A stretch of DNA of 64,000 nucleotides from Oceanitalea sp047302425 (GTDB lineage Bacteria > Actinomycetota > Actinomycetes > Actinomycetales > Actinomycetaceae): NCBI RefSeq assembly GCF_047302425.1, contig NZ_CP154855.1, positions 2,046,001 to 2,110,000 on the forward strand, in the 5' to 3' direction. This document shows, one piece after another, positions 8,299 through 18,602 of the stretch. How positions within the stretch are numbered: position 1 is the stretch's first letter; the number at the start of each line of letters is the position of its first letter. Made by a program: the position numbers and the translations under genes. The notes beneath the pieces are model-generated. The model did not search any database, was not told where the DNA came from, and worked only from the letters and a program-made list of their open reading frames with translations.

Positions 8299-9786
8299 AT
8301 GACCATCACTACGCCCACTCAGCCGACTGCCCCGCAGGTCGCCATCAACGACATCGGGTCGGCCGAGGAGCTCCTCGCCGCTATCGACGAGACCATCAAG
8401 TACTTCAACGATGGCGACATCGTCGAGGGCACCGTCGTCAAGGTCGACCGGGACGAGGTTCTCCTCGACATCGGTTACAAGACCGAGGGCGTCATCCTCT
8501 CCCGCGAGCTGTCGATCAAGCACGACGTCGACCCCGACGAGGTCGTCTCCGTCGGTGACCAGATCGAGGCTCTCGTCCTCCAGAAGGAGGACAAGGAGGG
8601 TCGTCTTCTCCTGTCCAAGAAGCGCGCGCAGTACGAGCGGGCCTGGGGCACGATCGAGAAGATCAAGGAGGAGGACGGCGTCGTCACCGGCACCGTCATC
8701 GAGGTCGTCAAGGGTGGCCTCATCCTCGACATCGGCCTGCGTGGCTTCCTCCCCGCCTCGCTCGTCGAGATGCGCCGCGTGCGCGACCTGCAGCCCTACG
8801 TGGGCAAGGAGCTCGAGGCGAAGATCATCGAGCTCGACAAGAACCGCAACAACGTCGTGCTCTCGCGCCGCGCGTGGCTCGAGCAGACCCAGTCCGAGGT
8901 CCGCTCCACCTTCCTGCAGACCCTGCAGAAGGGCCAGGTCCGTTCCGGCGTCGTGTCCTCGATCGTCAACTTCGGTGCGTTCGTCGACCTCGGCGGCGTC
9001 GACGGTCTCGTCCACGTCTCCGAGCTGTCCTGGAAGCACATCGACCACCCGAGCGAGATCGTCGAGGTCGGCCAGGAGGTCACCGTCGAGGTTCTCGACG
9101 TCGACATGGACCGCGAGCGTGTCTCCCTGTCGCTCAAGGCGACGCAGGAGGACCCGTGGCAGGCCTTCGCCCGCACGCACGCCATCGGCCAGGTCGTGCC
9201 CGGCAAGGTCACCAAGCTCGTCCCCTTCGGTGCGTTCGTGCGCGTCGAGGACGGCATCGAGGGCCTCGTCCACATCTCCGAGCTGGCCGTGCGCCACGTC
9301 GAGGTGCCCGAGCAGGTCGCGAAGGTCGGTGACGAGGTCTTCGTCAAGGTCATCGACATCGACCTCGAGCGTCGCCGGATCTCGCTGTCGCTCAAGCAGG
9401 CCAACGAGGGCGTCGACCCGAGCAGCGACGACTTCGACCCCTCGCTGTACGGCATGGCGGCGGAGTACGACGAGCAGGGGAACTACAAGTACCCCGAGGG
9501 CTTCGACCCGGAGACCAACGAGTGGCTCGAGGGCTACGACGCTCAGCGCGAGGCCTGGGAGGCGCAGTACGCCGAGGCCCACGCCCGCTGGGAGGCGCAC
9601 AAGCAGCAGGTTGCCGCCGCGATGGAGGCCGACGTCGAGGCGTCGACCACCACGAGCAGCAGCAGCAGCTCCTCCAGCAGCGCCGGTGCGGCGACGTCCT
9701 ACACCTCGGCCCCGGTCGAGGCGGCGGGCACCCTCGCCTCCGACGAGGCGCTGGCAGCACTGCGTGAGAAGCTCACCGGTAACTGA
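8299..9786 (+). CDS. rpsA: 30S ribosomal protein S1
   Basis: RNA-binding ribosomal protein that helps recruit mRNA; 495 residues. Four S1/OB-fold repeats occupy about residues 35-105, 120-190, 205-275 and 290-360 (for example GDIVEGTVVKVDRDEVLLDI, FGAFVDLGGVDGLVHVSEL and FGAFVRVEDGIEGLVHISEL). The C-terminal tail is acidic and then changes to a serine run (TTTSSSSSSSSSS) before a conserved-looking end. Only a weak GGAG 11 nt upstream precedes ATG 8299, and the leader is long, which leaves room for autogenous control as known for S1 in other bacteria. The longer upstream frame is unlikely to be used because it overlaps the leader. A hairpin follows the stop. Confidence 0.96.
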   Translation: MTITTPTQPTAPQVAINDIGSAEELLAAIDETIKYFNDGDIVEGTVVKVDRDEVLLDIGYKTEGVILSRELSIKHDVDPDEVVSVGDQIEALVLQKEDKEGRLLLSKKRAQYERAWGTIEKIKEEDGVVTGTVIEVVKGGLILDIGLRGFLPASLVEMRRVRDLQPYVGKELEAKIIELDKNRNNVVLSRRAWLEQTQSEVRSTFLQTLQKGQVRSGVVSSIVNFGAFVDLGGVDGLVHVSELSWKHIDHPSEIVEVGQEVTVEVLDVDMDRERVSLSLKATQEDPWQAFARTHAIGQVVPGKVTKLVPFGAFVRVEDGIEGLVHISELAVRHVEVPEQVAKVGDEVFVKVIDIDLERRRISLSLKQANEGVDPSSDDFDPSLYGMAAEYDEQGNYKYPEGFDPETNEWLEGYDAQREAWEAQYAEAHARWEAHKQQVAAAMEADVEASTTTSSSSSSSSSAGAATSYTSAPVEAAGTLASDEALAALREKLTGN

Positions 9787-9796
9787 CCCGAGCTGA

Positions 9797-9834
9797 CCAG
9801 CGGCCCGTCACCCGAGAGGGTGGCGGGCCGCTGG
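9797..9834 (+). terminator. Terminator after rpsA
   Basis: A 17-bp stem with one G-U pair (9797-9813 with 9818-9834), a 4-nt loop, and CCTTTC immediately after. Confidence 0.8.
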
Positions 9835-9861
9835 CCTTTCCGGCCGCGTTAGGCTCGGCCG

Positions 9862-10476
9862 GTGCCTACCGTCCTCGTCACGGGCTTCGGCCCGTTCGCC
9901 GACCATGCGGACAACCCCTCCGCCCTCGCCGTCGACGCCCTCGCCCAGGAGTGGCCGGCGCCCGACGGCGTCACCCTCGTCACCGAGACGCTGCCCGTCT
10001 CCTTCGCCCGGGCCACCGAGCGGCTGGCGGCGCTCGTCGCCGAGCACCGTCCCGCCGTCGTGATCGGGGTCGGCCTCGCCGCCGGGCGGGACCGCATCTC
10101 CCTCGAGCGGGTGGCACTCAACCTTGCCGACGCGCGCATCCCGGACGTCGACGGCGCCCAGCCGGTCGACGTCCCCGTCCTGGCCGGCGAGCCCCTCGCC
10201 CGGCTCACGACGCTGCCGGTCAAGGCCGCCCTCGCGGCGCTGCGCGCCGTCGACCTGCCGGCCGAGCTGTCCCTGTCCGCGGGCAGCTACGTGTGCAACG
10301 CCGTCATGTACGCGGCGCTGGCGGCGGTCCCCGACGGCGTCCCCGCCGGCTTCGTCCACGTCCCGCCGGCGGACGTCGTCGCCGTCGCCGACGTCGTCAC
10401 CGCGCTCGGCATCGTCCTCGACACGGTGCTCGCCGACCCGGTCGACGACGTCGTGCCCGGCGGCAGGGAGGACTGA
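9862..10476 (+). CDS. pcp: Pyroglutamyl-peptidase I (peptidase C15)
   Basis: Cytoplasmic cysteine peptidase that removes N-terminal pyroglutamate; 204 residues, a typical length. N-terminal VLVTGFGPFADHADNPS is the family signature. The triad is visible as Glu in SLERVALNL (near 81), Cys in GSYVCNAVMY (near 145) and His in GFVHVPPAD (near 165). GTG 9862 follows TAGGCT (9850-9855) by 6 nt with no Shine-Dalgarno, so the mRNA is probably leaderless. coaE begins 1 nt after the stop and is probably co-transcribed. Confidence 0.9.
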   Translation: MPTVLVTGFGPFADHADNPSALAVDALAQEWPAPDGVTLVTETLPVSFARATERLAALVAEHRPAVVIGVGLAAGRDRISLERVALNLADARIPDVDGAQPVDVPVLAGEPLARLTTLPVKAALAALRAVDLPAELSLSAGSYVCNAVMYAALAAVPDGVPAGFVHVPPADVVAVADVVTALGIVLDTVLADPVDDVVPGGRED

Positions 10477-10477
10477 G

Positions 10478-11083
10478 GTGCTGCGCCTGGGCCTCACCGG
10501 CGGGATCGGTGCCGGCAAGTCGACCGTCGCGCGCGAGCTCGAGCGGCTCGGCGCCGTCGTCGTCGACGCAGACGCGATCGCCCGCGAGGTCGTCGCGCCC
10601 GGCACCCCCGGGCTGGCCGCGGTCGTCGCGGAGTTCGGCGACGGTGTCCTCACCCCGGAGGGTGGGCTCGACCGGGCGGCGCTCGGCCGCATCGTCTTCG
10701 CCGACCCCGCCGCGCGCGCCCGTCTCGAGGAGATCACCCACCCGCTCATCGCCGCTGAGACCGCTCGCCGGGTGGCGCAGCTGCCCGCGGGAACCGTCGT
10801 CGTCCACGACGTCCCGCTCATCGTCGAGCGCGGACTCGCCGACCGCTACGACCTCGTCGCCGTCGTCGGTGCCGACGAGGACGTGCGCCTCGAGCGCCTG
10901 GTCAGGGAGCGCGGGATGTCCCGGGAGGACGCGCTGGCCCGCATCGGCGCGCAGGCCACCGACGCCGAGCGCCGCGCCGTCGCCGACGTGTGGCTCGACA
11001 ACTCCGGCAGCCCGGACGCGCTCCTCGCGCAGGTCCGCGAGCTGTGGCACGAGCGGCTCCTCCCCGCCGCCCGTCGCCGGTAG
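10478..11083 (+). CDS. coaE: Dephospho-CoA kinase
   Basis: Last step of coenzyme A synthesis: phosphorylates the ribose 3'-OH of dephospho-CoA. It has 201 residues. P-loop GLTGGIGAGKST lies at 5-16, the DADAIAREV substrate segment near 31 and the HDVPLIVERGL motif near 108. The GTG at 10478 lies 1 nt after the pcp stop and gives exactly the conserved N-terminus; the upstream extension overlaps pcp. Some actinobacterial CoaE proteins carry a C-terminal UPF0157 extension; this one does not. Confidence 0.94.
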   Translation: MLRLGLTGGIGAGKSTVARELERLGAVVVDADAIAREVVAPGTPGLAAVVAEFGDGVLTPEGGLDRAALGRIVFADPAARARLEEITHPLIAAETARRVAQLPAGTVVVHDVPLIVERGLADRYDLVAVVGADEDVRLERLVRERGMSREDALARIGAQATDAERRAVADVWLDNSGSPDALLAQVRELWHERLLPAARRR

Positions 11084-11149
11084 CCGCGCGGCGTCCGCCC
11101 CTCGCGAAGTCGCCCCACCGATGTCGGTGCCCCGACGTACCGTTGTGCC

Positions 11150-13243
11150 ATGCGTCCTGTCACCGACCTGCAGCGGTCCGTCGCGCCCATCGAGGTCGTC
11201 TCGGAGTACACCCCCTCAGGTGACCAGCCGGCGGCCATCGCCGAGCTCACCGAACGTCTGAGGGCGGGGGAGAAGGACATCGTCCTCCTCGGCGCCACCG
11301 GTACCGGCAAGTCGGCGACGACGGCGTGGCTCATCGAGCAGGTGCAGCGCCCCACCCTCGTCATGGCGCCGAACAAGACCCTCGCCGCCCAGCTCGCCAC
11401 CGAGTTCCGCGAGCTGCTGCCCAACAACGCCGTCGAGTACTTCGTCTCCTACTACGACTACTACCAGCCCGAGGCGTACGTGCCGAGCACGGACACCTTC
11501 ATCGAGAAGGACTCCTCGATCAACGACGAGGTCGAGCGGCTGCGCCACTCGGCCACCAACAACCTCCTCACCCGCAGGGACGTCGTCGTCGTCGCCTCCG
11601 TCTCCTGCATCTACGGCCTGGGCACGCCCCAGGAGTACGTCGACCGCATGGTCCAGCTCAAGGTCGGCGACCAGATCGAGCGCGACGACCTCCTGCGGCG
11701 CTTCGTCCAGATGCAGTACACGCGCAACGACCTCGCCTTCACCCGCGGCACCTTCCGCGTGCGGGGGGACACGATCGAGATCATCCCCGTGTACGAGGAG
11801 CTCGCGATCCGCATCGAGATGTTCGGCGACGAGATCGACGCGCTCTACACCCTCCACCCCCTCACCGGGGACGTCGTGCGCCGCGAGGAGTCGATCCACC
11901 TCTTCCCGGCCAGCCACTACGTCGCCGGCCCGGAGCGCATGGAGCGCGCCATCGCCACCATCGAGCAGGAGCTGGCGGAGCGGCTCGAGGAGCTGGAGTC
12001 CCAGGGCAAGCTCCTCGAGGCCCAGCGGCTGCGCATGCGCACCACCTACGACATCGAGATGATGCGCCAGATCGGCAGCTGCTCCGGGATCGAGAACTAC
12101 TCGCGGCACATCGACGGCCGTGGTCCGGGCACCGCCCCGCACACGCTGCTCGACTACTTCCCCGAGGACTTCCTCCTCGTCATCGACGAGTCGCACGTGA
12201 CCGTCCCGCAGATCGGCGCGATGTACGAGGGCGACATGTCGCGCAAGCGCACGCTCGTCGAGCACGGCTTTCGGCTGCCCAGCGCCATGGACAACCGGCC
12301 GCTGCGCTGGGAGGAGTTCCTCGAGCGCATCGGGCAGACCGTCTACCTGTCCGCCACCCCCGGCGCCTACGAGCTGTCCCAGTCCGACGGCGTCGTCGAG
12401 CAGATCATCCGGCCCACCGGCCTGGTCGACCCGAAGGTCGTCGTCAAGCCCACCCAGGGCCAGATCGACGACCTCCTCGGGGAGATCCGGGAGCGCACCG
12501 AGCGCGACGAGCGCGTCCTTGTCACCACGCTGACGAAGAAGATGGCCGAGGACCTCACCGACTACCTCCTCGAGCGGGGCGTCAAGGTGCAGTACCTCCA
12601 CTCCGAGGTCGACACCCTGCGCCGCGTCGAGCTCCTGCGCGAGCTGCGGGTCGGGACCGTCGACGTCCTCGTCGGCATCAACCTCCTCCGCGAGGGTCTC
12701 GACCTGCCCGAGGTGTCCCTCGTCGCGATCCTCGACGCGGACAAGCAGGGCTTCCTCCGCTCGGCGACCTCCCTCATCCAGACGATCGGGCGCGCCGCCC
12801 GCAACGTCTCCGGCGAGGTGCACATGTACGCCGACTCCGTCACCGCGGCGATGGCCGAGGCCATCGAGGAGACGAACCGGCGCCGCGAGAAGCAGATCGC
12901 GTACAACGAGGAGCACGGCATCGACCCGACCCCGCTGCGCAAGCGGATCGCGGACGTCACCGACATGCTCGCCCGCGAGGCCGTCGACACCGCCGAGCTC
13001 CTCGAGGGCGGCTACCGCAAGGCCGGAAAGGGCCCCAGCGCCAAGGAGAAGCAGGCCACCGGGTCCGCCCTGCGCAACCGGCTCGGCACCGCCGCCGCCA
13101 GCGACCTCGCCGAGCTCATCCAGCAGCTCGACGAGCAGATGCGCGGCGCCGCCGAGGAGCTGCAGTTCGAGCTGGCCGCCCGGCTGCGTGACGAGATCGG
13201 CGACCTCAAGAAGGAGCTGCGCCAGATGCAGGCCGCCCAGTGA
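11150..13243 (+). CDS. uvrB: UvrABC excision nuclease subunit B
   Basis: DNA-damage verification helicase of nucleotide excision repair; 697 residues, full length. Walker A GATGTGKS near residue 45; the beta-hairpin region VSYYDYYQPEAYVPSTDTF near 100-118; LLVIDESHVT near 345; helicase motif VI TIGRAARN near 545; and a C-terminal UVR domain (about 645-685) that contacts UvrC. ATG 11150 follows TACCGT (11138-11143) by 6 nt without a Shine-Dalgarno, so it is probably leaderless. uvrA and uvrC lie within 8 kb in the same direction. Confidence 0.98.
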   Translation: MRPVTDLQRSVAPIEVVSEYTPSGDQPAAIAELTERLRAGEKDIVLLGATGTGKSATTAWLIEQVQRPTLVMAPNKTLAAQLATEFRELLPNNAVEYFVSYYDYYQPEAYVPSTDTFIEKDSSINDEVERLRHSATNNLLTRRDVVVVASVSCIYGLGTPQEYVDRMVQLKVGDQIERDDLLRRFVQMQYTRNDLAFTRGTFRVRGDTIEIIPVYEELAIRIEMFGDEIDALYTLHPLTGDVVRREESIHLFPASHYVAGPERMERAIATIEQELAERLEELESQGKLLEAQRLRMRTTYDIEMMRQIGSCSGIENYSRHIDGRGPGTAPHTLLDYFPEDFLLVIDESHVTVPQIGAMYEGDMSRKRTLVEHGFRLPSAMDNRPLRWEEFLERIGQTVYLSATPGAYELSQSDGVVEQIIRPTGLVDPKVVVKPTQGQIDDLLGEIRERTERDERVLVTTLTKKMAEDLTDYLLERGVKVQYLHSEVDTLRRVELLRELRVGTVDVLVGINLLREGLDLPEVSLVAILDADKQGFLRSATSLIQTIGRAARNVSGEVHMYADSVTAAMAEAIEETNRRREKQIAYNEEHGIDPTPLRKRIADVTDMLAREAVDTAELLEGGYRKAGKGPSAKEKQATGSALRNRLGTAAASDLAELIQQLDEQMRGAAEELQFELAARLRDEIGDLKKELRQMQAAQ

Positions 13244-13300
13244 CGCCACTCACCGGGCGGCTGGGTGCCGGGGTGCCCGACATGTCGTAGGGTGGCGCGG

Positions 13301-13416
13301 CGGAGGGGAGTATTCCCCAACGGTGGTGTCGTCATCACAGCGGGTCAGTGCCCGCTCGGTGCCACCGGCGCACGACGGCGGACCCACCGCTGCTCGGAGC
13401 GCGGAAGAGACCTCCG
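13301..13416 (+). promoter_or_regulatory. Probable yybP-ykoY manganese riboswitch
   Basis: The segment begins CGGAGGGGAGTA and ends GAGACCTCCG, so CGGAGG (13301-13306) pairs with CCTCCG (13411-13416) as stem P1. GTCATCAC (13330-13337) and a GC-rich central hairpin lie between. The GGGGAGTA and GTCATCA blocks with a closing GACCTC are the conserved parts I recall for the yybP-ykoY Mn2+ aptamer, which often precedes TerC-family genes. TAGGGT at 13288-13293 would place the transcription start almost exactly at the aptamer 5' end. A covariance-model search (Rfam RF00080) would decide. Confidence 0.7.
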
Positions 13417-13442
13417 GTACCTCGACACCTACGTACCGGAGG
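13411..13442 (+). promoter_or_regulatory. Shine-Dalgarno-sequestering hairpin of the terC leader
   Basis: CCTCCGGTAC (13411-13420) is perfectly complementary to GTACCGGAGG (13433-13442), whose GGAGG is the Shine-Dalgarno of the gene starting at 13447. The same CCTCCG forms the 3' side of aptamer stem P1, so the two pairings are mutually exclusive. Confidence 0.75.
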
Positions 13443-13446
13443 CACA

Positions 13447-14451
13447 GTGGACGTCCATGCCATTGCCTGGATCGCCCTCATCGGCATCATCCTCACGATG
13501 ATCACCGTCGACATCGTCGGCCACGTCAAGACCCCGCACGCCCCCTCCCTGCGCGAGGCCGCCTGGTGGTCGGTCGCCTACGTCGCGATGGCTCTCGTCT
13601 TCGGCGTCGTCGTCTGGTTCGTCTGGGGCCCGGTGTACGGCGGTGAGTACTTCGCCGGCTACATCACCGAGAAGAGCCTGTCGGTCGACAACCTCTTCGT
13701 CTTCGTCATCATCATCGCCGCGTTCCGGGTACCACGGAACTACCAGCAGGAGGTCCTGCTCGCCGGCATCATCATCGCCATCGTCCTGCGCGGTGTGTTC
13801 ATCGCCCTGGGCGCGGCCGCCATCGACAACTTCTCCTGGATCTTCTACATCTTCGGCGCCTTCCTCGTGTGGACCGCCATCTCGCAGGCCCGGCAGGGCG
13901 TCGAGACGGTCTCGGAGGACGAGGAGTACGAGGAGAACGGCTTCGTGCGGCTCGTGCGCCGCTTCTTCCCGGTGACCGACGACTATGTCGGCGGCAAGCT
14001 CGTCGCCAAGGTCGACGGCAAGCGCATGATCACCCCGATGCTCCTCGCGATCCTCGCGATCGGCAGCGCCGACATCCTCTTCGCCGTCGACTCCATCCCC
14101 GCGATCTTCGGCCTCACCCGCGAGCCCTACCTCGTCTTCGCGGCCAACGCCTTCTCGCTGCTCGGCCTGCGCCAGCTCTACTTCCTCATCGACGGCCTGC
14201 TCGAGAAGCTCGTCTACCTCCACTACGGCCTCGCGGCGATCCTCGGCTTCATCGGCCTCAAGCTCATCGTCCACGCGCTCCACACGAACGAGCTGCCCTT
14301 CATCAACGGCGGCGAGGAGTGGCACGCCGTCCCCGAGCCCGGCATCGTCGTCTCGCTGCTGTGGATCGTCGGTGTCCTGACGATCACGGTGCTCGCGAGC
14401 ATCGCCAAGAACCGCAAGGACGCCCGAGAGGCCGACCAGGTCGGCAGCTGA
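13447..14451 (+). CDS. TerC/Alx-family integral membrane protein, probable Mn2+ exporter
   Basis: A 334-residue membrane protein with about nine hydrophobic helices. The TerC signature is present: YITEKSLSVDNLFVFV with conserved acidic and Asn residues in the membrane (near 72-87), and ADILFAVDSIPAIFGLT (near 212-228). Family members export manganese or act in tellurite resistance and metal loading at the membrane. GTG 13447 is chosen because GGAGG lies 4 nt upstream and the reading frame before it is the structured leader. The probable manganese riboswitch in front supports a manganese role. A hairpin separates it from the convergent hydrolase. Confidence 0.9.
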   Translation: MDVHAIAWIALIGIILTMITVDIVGHVKTPHAPSLREAAWWSVAYVAMALVFGVVVWFVWGPVYGGEYFAGYITEKSLSVDNLFVFVIIIAAFRVPRNYQQEVLLAGIIIAIVLRGVFIALGAAAIDNFSWIFYIFGAFLVWTAISQARQGVETVSEDEEYEENGFVRLVRRFFPVTDDYVGGKLVAKVDGKRMITPMLLAILAIGSADILFAVDSIPAIFGLTREPYLVFAANAFSLLGLRQLYFLIDGLLEKLVYLHYGLAAILGFIGLKLIVHALHTNELPFINGGEEWHAVPEPGIVVSLLWIVGVLTITVLASIAKNRKDAREADQVGS

Positions 14452-14463
14452 CCGGACACCCGC

Positions 14464-14498
14464 CGGCCCGGGCACCCCGCAGGGGGTGGCCCGGGCCG
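14464..14498. terminator. Bidirectional terminator between terC and the MBL hydrolase
   Basis: A 10-bp GC stem (14464-14473 with 14489-14498) continues as ACCCC/GGGGT past a single-base bulge. It lies between the ends of two convergent genes. Confidence 0.75.
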
Positions 14499-14502
14499 CG
14501 TG

Positions 14503-15144
14503 CTACCAGCCGCGCTCGCGCCACTCCGCGAGGTGCGGACGCTCGGCGCCGAGCGTCGTCGGCCGCCCGTGGCCCGGCCACACCACCGTGTCGTCGGGGT
14601 AGACGGCGAAGAGCCGCTCCTCGACGTCGCTGAGGAGGCTGTCGAAGTCCTCGGGGGAGCGGGTCCTGCCGACCCCGCCGGGGAAGAGGCTGTCCCCGGT
14701 GAGGAGGTGGACGCGCCCGGGCCGGGGCGCGTCGGCGGGCTCGGTGAGCACCAGGGCGACGGACCCGGGGGTGTGGCCACGCAGCGCGACGACGTCGAGG
14801 ACGACCGTGCCCGCGTCGTCGACCGCGAGCCGGTCCCCGTGCTCGAGGAGCAGGTCGATCGGGACGGGCAGGTCCGCCGCGTCCGCGCGGCCAGCGGCGG
14901 TCCGCGCCCCCGTCGCCGCGACGACGGCGGGCAGCGCGCGGTGGTGGTCCCAGTGCCCGTGGGTGGTGACGACGGTCCGCAGCCCGCCCTCGCCGAGCAT
15001 GGCGAGGATGGCGCCGGCGTCGTCGGCCGCGTCGACGAGCAGCTGCTCACCGCTCGGTGCGGTGAGCAGGTAGACGTTGTTGTCCATCTCGGAAACGGTG
15101 ATCCGCTGCAGGGTGGTGCCGCCCATCGGGGTCAGGTCGCTCAT
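14503..15144 (-). CDS. Metallo-beta-lactamase-fold hydrolase (glyoxalase II-like)
   Basis: A 213-residue zinc hydrolase. The metal-binding motif is TTHGHWDHH (HxHxDH, near residues 60-68), followed by GHTPGS near 125, TGDSLFPGGVGRT near 150 and WPGHGRPTTL near 190. The layout fits single-domain glyoxalase II-like enzymes; the substrate is unknown. ATG 15144 is the natural N-terminus (MSDLTPMGGTTLQRITVSEM). CACGAT (15151-15156, minus strand) 6 nt upstream fits a leaderless start. It is divergent from uvrA. A very long minus-strand frame continuing beyond this start is an antisense shadow of uvrA. Confidence 0.88.
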   Translation of the reverse strand: MSDLTPMGGTTLQRITVSEMDNNVYLLTAPSGEQLLVDAADDAGAILAMLGEGGLRTVVTTHGHWDHHRALPAVVAATGARTAAGRADAADLPVPIDLLLEHGDRLAVDDAGTVVLDVVALRGHTPGSVALVLTEPADAPRPGRVHLLTGDSLFPGGVGRTRSPEDFDSLLSDVEERLFAVYPDDTVVWPGHGRPTTLGAERPHLAEWRERGW

Positions 15145-15179
15145 GCCCCGATCGTGCCAGGCGCGACACGCCCGTGACG

Positions 15180-15222
15180 TCGAACACATGTACACGCGCG
15201 CGAGCGGCCGGGCTCGTATCAT
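15180..15222 (+). promoter_or_regulatory. uvrA promoter with candidate LexA (SOS) half-site
   Basis: TATCAT (15217-15222) is a -10 box 6 nt before the uvrA GTG. TCGAAC-N4-GTACAC (15180-15195) overlaps the expected -35 position. It matches the left half of the actinobacterial SOS box TCGAAC-N4-GTTCGA perfectly and the right half only partly. Confidence 0.45.
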
Positions 15223-15228
15223 CGCGGG

Positions 15229-18102
<2,874 letters not shown>

Positions 18103-18111
18103 GGTGGCGCC

Positions 18112-18597
18112 ATGGGCGCACTCCACACCTACACGGTGACCGTCGACTGGACCGGCGCGGACGACACCGGGACGCGGAGCTACACCTCCTACTCCCGGGA
18201 CCACGAGGTGCGCGTCGAGGGCAAGCCCACGCTGCTCGCGACCTCCGACCGCAAGGTCGCCGCCGACGTGTCGCGCTACCGCGCCGAGGAGCTCTTCGTC
18301 GGCGCGGTCTCGCAGTCCCAGATGCTCTGGTTCCTGCGGACGGCGGCGGCCCAGGGCGTCGTCGTCGTCGGCTATACCGACGTCGCGACCGCCACCGAGC
18401 GGATCGAGGGTGCCAACTCGGGTCCCTTCTCCGACATCGTGCTCCGCCCCCGCGTCACCTACGCGGACCCGATCAGCGACGAGGCGGCCGCGCGCCTCCA
18501 CGAGGACGCCCGGGTGCAGAACCACATCGCCCGCTCCCTCAGCTGCCCCGTCCGGGTGCAGCCGGCGCCGCCCGCCCGGGGGGCGCACGTAGGCTGA
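18112..18597 (+). CDS. OsmC-like protein lacking the first redox cysteine
   Basis: A 161-residue OsmC/Ohr-family protein. The layout matches actinobacterial OsmC proteins: HTYTVTVDWTG at the N-terminus, YSRDHEVRVEGKP, an EELFVGAVSQSQMLWFL helix, and the second cysteine in IARSLSCPV near 146. Family members usually have Cys-His before MLW in that helix (the peroxidatic Cys); here it is Ser-Gln. Peroxidase activity by the usual two-cysteine mechanism is therefore unlikely, leaving a binding or regulatory role open. ATG 18112 follows TAGGGT (18100-18105) by 6 nt, leaderless type. The uvrC -10 box overlaps this gene's last codons. Confidence 0.72.
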   Translation: MGALHTYTVTVDWTGADDTGTRSYTSYSRDHEVRVEGKPTLLATSDRKVAADVSRYRAEELFVGAVSQSQMLWFLRTAAAQGVVVVGYTDVATATERIEGANSGPFSDIVLRPRVTYADPISDEAAARLHEDARVQNHIARSLSCPVRVQPAPPARGAHVG

Positions 18598-18602
18598 GGG
18601 GC

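Noticed and set aside
11100..11150. An SOS box before uvrB
   Set aside because: No TCGAAC or GTTCGA half-site is present between coaE and uvrB.
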